The translations under genes were made by a program, and so were the position numbers. This document shows, piece by piece, positions 32,908-38,713 of a stretch of DNA of 38,713 bases (position 1 is its first letter; every line of letters starts with the position of its first letter). Location of the stretch: NCBI GenBank assembly GCA_000320545.1, contig ADNK01000834.1, positions 1-38,713 on the forward strand, in the 5' to 3' direction. The stretch comes from Bigelowiella natans CCMP2755 (taxonomy: Eukaryota > Cercozoa > Chlorarachniophyceae). The notes under the pieces were generated by a model. That model worked only from the letters and a program-made list of their open reading frames with translations. It did no database searches and was not told the origin of the DNA.

Positions 32908-34107
32908 ATGATGGCACGAAGGTATACCCGCCCCCCTCCTTGTAGGACGTCGTTATCATGCAAACCATCTGTGAAATTTCAGATAGAATGGAAAATTCAT
33001 GGATTATATGAGAGTTACGTTAATTTCCTATACATCCAACCCAGAATGCTCGCATTGAGCAAATTTTGACGAGGATAGGATGGCTATTTCGCATCTGACT
33101 TAAGTTCTATTTCTAGGGGTACCTTAACTTTGGGTCTTGCGATAGCCGCGTCCCTCTGCATTGTGACCTTCCTGGCTATAGCCAGCTCGCAGTCTCGCAC
33201 CGGTCCTCTGCAAGGTACGTCTCTAGAAAACACCGAAAGGGGTAAGGTGTGTTGGTGGCACTCGGAAGATGTAATCTGACTTTTCATTCGTCGCACGCAC
33301 ACCACAGTTGGCATCAGGAATATTCGATGCCAGTCTAGGTCGGCAGATCGGTTTTCTTTAGGGACTATCAACAAACCAAAGTTTTATGTTGCGCGAAAAA
33401 GTCACTTTCGTCCAGGGTTCATCGCAAGGGCTGGAATTGAAGCCCTTGACAATGGAGTAATGGAGGGCTTCGAGCTTAAACCTATCGAGGAATCTGCTGT
33501 TGAACAAGCAGAAGTGGTAGGGCTTTAAAAATACGGTATAAATAAAGCGTTATCACAGCCTTATCGCACCTGGAATTCCTGCACCTCAGACTCTTGCGGA
33601 ATGGTACCTAGAGATTCAGATGAATGACTCCTTCGACATCGGTGAGACGGAATACTTCATGCTGATGAGAAAAGTCTTCGTTGTCGTTTTCCGAATGATG
33701 TTATATGCTGCTGCCTTTCTCATTATCGCTCTCTTCCTTGTCTCTCTGCATTTACCAAATAGCACAAATCGATCTGAACATCATCAAATGCTCTTTCGCA
33801 TACCACCCCTCCGCACTCGCATAAAATACACAATAATTGAGATAACCAGAGTTGTTTCATTCTTTTCACAATTGTACCACCGTTGTCATATCATCATTAT
33901 TATAACTTCCACCATTATTGAATACACTTCTCTATTTTTAGACGATGGTTTCACTGAAGAGGCAAAGTCGTTTACCAAGGCTTTCAAAGCAAGACTAAAT
34001 GGTTGTTTAGTAAAAGAAACTCCTACGAAGGATTAGAATTTTTTCATTACTTTAATAAAGTCACATTATGTTCAGTTATATGCAAATATTATAAATATAA
34101 TATATAC

Positions 34108-34149
<42 letters not shown>

Positions 34150-34172
34150 CTATATAGAAGAGTAAATATATT

Positions 34173-34211
<39 letters not shown>

Positions 34212-34833
34212 GTGTTGAATGCAAGTGGAAAGGGTAGTATGCTGGTCAAAAATCATGTCTGATGGTCTTTAATTTGTATTAAGCTGACGGCGAGAAAGCG
34301 CTGGCACTTACGAAGGTTCTGTTTACGATGATCCTCCCGATATGCAAGAAAACCTCATTCCACCACTACCTGGTCATCAGGACGGCAATCAACACGCGAT
34401 GATCTCCGTGTCTGGATGGCGGTTAAATGCTATCGTTGTGTCTCCGTTCGAGGCAGATGCAAAGGTAGGCAAAGGAACAGTACAACACATACAATTCTGC
34501 TATATGCGTAGCTCTTGGGTTTATCTTGCTGTCCAAAGCTTGAAATTTGCGATAACACAATATGGCGTGCTGCTAGGCAAATGCTGAGAAGCTGTTGACA
34601 ACCCTCAAATCTAAGGCTGAGGCCGAGGTAACTTTTAACATGCTTAGCTGACGATAGAAAGATAAAGGGATTCATTCCCTCAAAGTTGGCATATTTTAAG
34701 GGATGTAGATGATTTCTCCTCCGACATTTTTCCTACTGTAGACATCACGATTTGTTTCGAAATGCAGGGAGAAAAACTGGATATGCCCGTGGCGGAGCAA
34801 CTTGCACCCTTTGGTCTTGAATCCTTCGCTTAA
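32908..34833 (+). CDS. Unrecognised, probably plastid-targeted protein, 8 exons
   Basis: I do not recognise this family. Exons 32908-32921, 33117-33214, 33308-33516, 33590-33641, 33942-34001, 34295-34464, 34577-34627 and 34768-34833 join in phase to 239 aa. The N-terminus MMARRGTLTLGLAIAASLC continues as a hydrophobic run to about residue 28, a signal peptide or anchor, followed by an Arg/Ser/Lys-rich segment to about residue 75, the layout of a complex-plastid presequence. The rest is acidic and mostly helical: TLAEWYLEIQMNDSFDIDDG, SFTKAFKARLN, then a Pro/Asp-rich loop DDPPDMQENLIPPLPGHQ, a strand-like ISVSGWRLNAIVVSPF, an Ala/Lys/Glu helix and the end EQLAPFGLESFA. The 14-nt first exon is inferred from phase, and exon 3 could end three bases earlier. 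Function unknown; the Ala/Glu helices might suit a small lumenal or stromal protein. An N-anchored endomembrane protein is the alternative. Confidence 0.62.
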
Positions 34834-35696
34834 GGGGGACAGATTCTTGGGATCGTGATGACAACGATTTATGCACGAATAATAACGGACGCTCAGGAGT
34901 ACAAATACATTCCAATCGTTATGTTATGTAGTACAATCAGTTTGCTACATCAGCAACCACTTGCGCCGATACACGATGGTGGCGTTTGGCAATGTATTTG
35001 TATTACCTGCTAATGCGAGCAAGCGCCATGCAAGTTTACAGTTTAGCGAGTGCACGCAAAAGCACAGCCATGATATACAAGCTTTACTGTACAGACACAG
35101 CGGTGTGACAGCTACGAATATGTGTCGTCTGCTGTCGGTACCGTTGTCGCTGGTGACAAATTTACATGTGCACACAGCGCTTGTCGCTACACGAGGATGA
35201 CCATTGAACAAATTTAATTTGATTTGATTACATCCCGCCTCGCTCACATCTAGCTAGACATGTGTATATGCGTATATGCGCACACATATGTACATGCTAG
35301 CTAGCTAGTATACTAGCATGTCACATGAAACAACATGCATGCTCTTGCTACCTAGCATACACTTAATATTATAAAAAAGCAAGGAACAAGCATGTGCTGC
35401 TATACTGCAGCTGTTGCGATTCTTACTATCTCGTCAATATTGCGCTGCAAACGTTGGCATACTTCATTTAGCACGCGCACCGCGTGTGTGTGTGTGTGTG
35501 TGTGTGTACACATTGGGTTCATGTTTTCACGCACATTATAATTTCATGGCGGCTTCGATGAGCCACAAATCGCATACGCCCATACATGTTATAATGCTTT
35601 ATTTCACTAGGCTAGTAGGGACACTTCAGCAATGCGAGATGTCATGAGATTGAGGGGGATAGAATTGTGATGAAAATCTTATTTGGGTTGAGAAGC
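34834..35696. other. Intergenic stretch with LINE-derived 3' end
   Basis: Sequence between converging genes, rich in TGCATG/CTAGCTAG words, with the LINE-like tail at 35165-35245 and a TG run near 35484-35507. No gene seen. Confidence 0.45.
35165..35245 (+). mobile_element. LINE 3'-end relic
   Basis: The segment reading AGGATGACCATTGAACAAAT (about 35197-35216) differs by one base from the last codons of the LINE ORF2 near 9753-9772, and similarity continues past the stop (TTTGATT, CACATCC/TACATCC, CTCACAT). Upstream sequence resembles the preceding ORF2 region only loosely. It is a truncated or decayed copy of the same or a sister family. Confidence 0.65.
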
Positions 35697-36590
35697 TCAC
35701 TTATATGTTTTTTTTGATTTTTCGATAGCTTGAAGCATTTCCTTTTGCTTCACTATCCAAGGGTGATTGGGTGAATTTTTCTCGAAATCAGACGATAAAC
35801 GCTGAATCGTCTCCGGTGCCTTACGCATATGCTGAAGGCATATCATTGTGTTGATGTAGGTATCCGGACTAATTTTTGTTTTCGATTTGAGAGCCAAATC
35901 GCGTGCGGCGCCTAGCGTAGACAATGCTTCTACGTACTGAGCCTGCTTGATTTGGCACACTGCGATGCTGTTGAGGAGCATGATTGATGAACCGAATTTC
36001 TCTTGTAAGTCCTGATATGTATCTAAAGCTTCTGATACCTTATTCCCTCCCTGAACCACGTTTATCCAAGCTCCTGCAAGTTGGGTCAAGGTATCATCTT
36101 CCTCGATCTGAATCATTTTCTTAAGAATCTGCTGTGCCAGGTCAACCCTGTCTTCGCCCAACAAAATTTGGATCGTCAACCCCATCATGTCAAGTGTAGA
36201 CCCATTGTAGATGAGTTTAAGAGCCTCTTTCTTCTTCCCAGCTGCAAGATACATCTCTGCGCCAATCAAAGGGAACGTTTTATCACTGGCCATTGATCCG
36301 TCCTCAACAATTTCGTTGAGCTTCTCCAATGCCATGGCTTTTTGTTCCTCAGAGCTAGTAAGGTATGTACTGTGTAATTGGATAACTTGCAACACGGTTG
36401 GCGAGTTTTTGTTGATTTCCTTCGCCACCAGACTGTGGTTCCCCATTACAACGTGCGCGCGGTACAAATACGCCAGTCGTGAGGTCTCGGTTGCACCAGA
36501 GAGAGTGCCCAAGGTCTTGGCCTCCTTGACAATGGCATCGTACTGACCAAGATAGAAGTAACTTCTGAGAGAAACGAGGTCGTTGGACAT
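35697..36590 (-). CDS. COPE: Coatomer subunit epsilon
   Basis: Epsilon-COP, a TPR-like alpha-solenoid subunit of the COPI coat that stabilises alpha-COP on Golgi-to-ER vesicles. 297 aa, close to the usual length of about 290-310. The start MSNDLVSLRSYFYLGQYDA is typical of the family (xLFxVRNxFYLGxYQxxI), followed by solenoid repeats such as RLAYLYRAHVVMGN, MYLAAGKKKEALKLI, LGEDRVDLAQQILKKM, TLTQLAGAWINVVQGGNKV, SIMLLNSIAVCQIKQAQYVE and the near-terminal NSPNHPWIVKQKEMLQAIE, where the family has NxxHPFVxDxxxKExxFD. It is uninterrupted by introns, unlike most neighbours, but its codon texture does not stand out. No operon-like context; the nearest plus-strand gene converges on it. Confidence 0.93.
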   Translation of the reverse strand: MSNDLVSLRSYFYLGQYDAIVKEAKTLGTLSGATETSRLAYLYRAHVVMGNHSLVAKEINKNSPTVLQVIQLHSTYLTSSEEQKAMALEKLNEIVEDGSMASDKTFPLIGAEMYLAAGKKKEALKLIYNGSTLDMMGLTIQILLGEDRVDLAQQILKKMIQIEEDDTLTQLAGAWINVVQGGNKVSEALDTYQDLQEKFGSSIMLLNSIAVCQIKQAQYVEALSTLGAARDLALKSKTKISPDTYINTMICLQHMRKAPETIQRLSSDFEKNSPNHPWIVKQKEMLQAIEKSKKTYK

Positions 36591-37997
36591 TGTGGGAACT
36601 CGAAGGCTCGCTGGGGGGGGGAGGATGACGAATGAAGAATAGCGGAAGGCCGGGGCAAATCAGTGATTACCGGAAATCCCCGGCATTCGAATTCGAGGAG
36701 ACTGAAAAAAGGGTTTGCAGAGTGGTATAGGGTATTCTACGATGTTTCCAGGTGAATTTTGTGCCTCGTTTCAATGTTCGCCGCACTTTGTTTTCTGAAT
36801 GGAATTCTTCTTGTCGCATGGGGGAATTCCAGGAATTCTCCTCTTCCGAAAATCCAACATCAATTTATGATGATTATTAAACAGCAAAGTCTGCTCCTTC
36901 CGCGAGGATTTTCATGGATCTACGATTGGGTGGGCTTAAAATCGGGAGAAAGTGAGGCGGTTGCGTGCGACTATTTACAGATGGCCAAATCTTTTCCCTC
37001 GAATGACTGATAAATGGTGATGCCACTCTCCGCCCGCTCTTCTTTGCAGAAATGAGTCCAAATAATATCGAGCGACAAACGGGTTCCGTCACCTCGCAGG
37101 CACGCGCAGGAGCAACTTGTTCACGCGACTTCGAAAGGATGATGTCGCAAAAAAAGAATCCCATCCGCCCGGCCTTGGAGTAATAAGAGTTCTGGAATGT
37201 CAGATAAAAGTCTGAGGACTGGAGAGAATACTGAAGCGTACACACAAATAATACCGCAACCCGCCCCTGCTTCGGCCCTTCTTGGCGACTGAAACGGGTC
37301 AAGGAGAGCGAAAATAATGCTACGAAGGAGGCCGCGGGTTTGGGTGCTGACAATCCTCCTCCTCTCCCTCGCATGGTATGTGAAACTACGCGTTTGTCGA
37401 CGTGCCTGGACTCCCTGACAATTTGTTTTGGGATGTTCTTTTGTTTGGAATGGAAGTCTTGAGAATGCGTCTTTTTTAGGCCTCTCTCCCGCGCCTCGCC
37501 TACGTTAGCACCAGTCACCAGAGGCAAGAGTACCCGATGGCCCTTCTGACTACACAAACACACTCGTGACTGCGTTTTGAGATGCATACATATTGTTACT
37601 TTACCTCAGATCCAACACGTAGTCCGGTTATCTCACCAACAACAGGTTGAGACATGCTTAGTGCAAAGCGCCTCCACTAACTGACTTATCCCAGCTCCCG
37701 CTCACTGCCCCCTTCTCCCTAACTAATACTTCTGCATTTACTGATTCCCGTTCGATTTTGCACTCTCATCTACATAGTTATCGATAATGGTGGTGATGAT
37801 GATGATGATGATGATGATGATCAAGGGGGTAATAGTTTCATGCACTAAAACCAGCCCCCCCTTTCGAAGTAGAAAGTATTCTTGTGTATGCATATGCATA
37901 TTAGTAGAATAAATGTGTAGTATATGAGGTACCACTCTCTCCGTCAACATCATCCTTGGCTGGTTCTCCCAGCACCCCGTTTCCCTTTATTCGTTCC
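36591..37997. other. Intergenic stretch, uncertain long ORF only
   Basis: 1.4 kb upstream of the epsilon-COP start. It includes a minus-strand open frame of 236 codons (36877-37587) with Ser/Arg/Phe-rich, low-similarity content and no recognisable domain or predicted targeting peptide; I do not call it a gene. A GAT microsatellite lies at 37788-37820. The first few hundred bases should hold the epsilon-COP promoter. Confidence 0.35.
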
Positions 37998-38713
37998 CTA
38001 TCTTCGTTTTCCCTGCCAACGTTGGCTCCATTGACTGTTTTCCCTTTGAACTTTTCTTCCTTCAGCTCCTCCTTCTACCCTACCCCCGTCCTCGCTGTCT
38101 CCAGTAACATCATCTCCATTGACGGGTTCTCCCAACACCAAATCCCCTTCCACTCTCCCTCCCTCTTCGATTTCCCCGTCAACCCTGTCTCCATTGACTG
38201 GGTCTCCCAACACTAATTCCCCTTCTACTCTCCCTCCCTCTTCCGTTTCCCCGTCAACCTTGTCTCCCTTTACGGGTTCTCCCAACACCAAATCCCCTTC
38301 CACTCTCCCTCCCTCTTCGATATCCCCGTCAACCCTGTCTCCATTGACTGGGTCTCCCAACACTAATTCCCCTTCTACTCTCCCTCCCTCTTCCGTTTCC
38401 CCGTCAACCTTGTCTCCCTTTACGGGTTCTCCCAACACCAAATCCCCTTCCACTCTCCCTCCCTCTTCGATATCCCCGTCAACCCTGTCTCCATTGACTG
38501 GGTCTCCCAACACCAAATCCCCTTCCACTCTCCCTCCCTCTTCGATATCCCCGTCAACTTTGTGTCCCTTGACTTGGTCTCCCAATACGCTCGCTCCCTT
38601 GACGGGTTCTCCTAACACACTTTCTCCCTCTACCCTTCCCCCTTCCTCGCTTTCCCCATCAACCCTGTCCCCCTTAACTGATTCTCCCAATACGCTTTCT
38701 CCCTCTACCCTTC
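37998..38713 (-). CDS. Gly/Asp/Glu/Val pentad-repeat protein, 5'-partial
   Basis: Open frame that runs off the right edge of the window, so its true start is not seen; the stop is at 37998. Almost the whole visible product (about 235 residues) is made of five-residue units with Gly first, Asp/Glu usually second and Val often fourth (GDPVN, GDRVD, GDIEE, GGRVE, GDLVL), five of which form a 25-residue block that repeats. The 30-odd residues before the stop leave the pattern and become Arg/Gln-rich. It is strongly acidic with no aromatic or cysteine in the repeats. I do not recognise the family; a beta-solenoid or an extended acidic (cell-surface or ion-binding) filament are possible. The opposite strand is interrupted by stops, which supports this strand as coding. 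Confidence 0.6.
   Translation of the reverse strand, partial: RVEGESVLGESVKGDRVDGESEEGGRVEGESVLGEPVKGASVLGDQVKGHKVDGDIEEGGRVEGDLVLGDPVNGDRVDGDIEEGGRVEGDLVLGEPVKGDKVDGETEEGGRVEGELVLGDPVNGDRVDGDIEEGGRVEGDLVLGEPVKGDKVDGETEEGGRVEGELVLGDPVNGDRVDGEIEEGGRVEGDLVLGEPVNGDDVTGDSEDGGRVEGGAEGRKVQRENSQWSQRWQGKRR
38085..38713. repeat. 75-bp minisatellite with 150-bp higher-order period
   Basis: Tandem 75-bp units, each itself five degenerate 15-bp units. Alternate units share variants (for example ACTAATTCC versus ACCAAATCC, and TTCCGTTTCC versus TTCGATATCC), giving a 150-bp period over part of the array. It continues past the window end. Confidence 0.9.

Noticed and set aside
36877-37587. 236-codon minus-strand open frame upstream of epsilon-COP
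   Set aside because: No recognisable domain, odd Ser/Arg/Phe-rich composition, no splice partner, and it occupies the expected promoter region. Without transcript support I leave it uncalled.
38085-38713. Possible CRISPR-like array
   Set aside because: The units are contiguous 75-bp repeats with no unique spacers, they stay in one reading frame, and the genome is eukaryotic.

Overview
This is a nuclear window from a photosynthetic protist with a complex (secondary) plastid. The evidence is: spliceosomal introns with GT-AG ends throughout (a 22-exon gene in 6.3 kb), a mitochondrial-targeted enzyme, a COPI coat subunit, a non-LTR retrotransposon, and two proteins whose N-termini read as ER signal peptide plus basic transit peptide. 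One of these is a PsbP-type protein that also carries a twin-arginine lumenal signal. The PsbP presequence shows no obvious phenylalanine at the predicted signal-peptide cleavage site, a mark usual for red-derived complex plastids. That leans weakly towards a chlorarachniophyte-like host, which is inference only. Microsatellites are extremely dense and fill many introns.

Layout, left to right. 440-2636 (-): ten-exon ArfGAP-PH protein. About 4.5-9.96 kb (+): a LINE with a frame-shifted ORF1 and an intact ORF2 (endonuclease, reverse transcriptase, CCHC knuckle). 10308-12641 (-): ten-exon methyltransferase-like protein with motif I, head-to-head with 12930-14121 (+), a three-exon secreted aldo/keto reductase-like protein lacking two catalytic residues. 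15549-21829 (+): 22-exon 3-hydroxyisobutyryl-CoA hydrolase-like mitochondrial protein. 22458-23459 (-): single-exon, GC-rich, bacterial-style DUF4886/SGNH protein, head-to-head with 23878-26147 (+), the PsbP-like protein. 26594-28438 (-): six-exon DUF1349 protein. 29452-32247 (-): multi-pass membrane protein with a leucine-rich-repeat tail. 32908-34833 (+): unrecognised, apparently plastid-targeted protein. 35697-36590 (-): epsilon-COP. 37998 to the right edge (-): a protein made of nested 5-residue/75-bp repeats, cut by the window end.

Exon models were built by hand: a conserved-domain fragment was recognised, a GT donor and AG acceptor located, and reading-phase continuity required. All junctions reported are phase-consistent, and doubtful ones are flagged. 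The genes do not form one pathway; this looks like ordinary gene-dense euchromatin with accessory insertions (the LINE, its decayed relatives, and the DUF4886 gene). Family names come from remembered consensus patterns; no database search was run.
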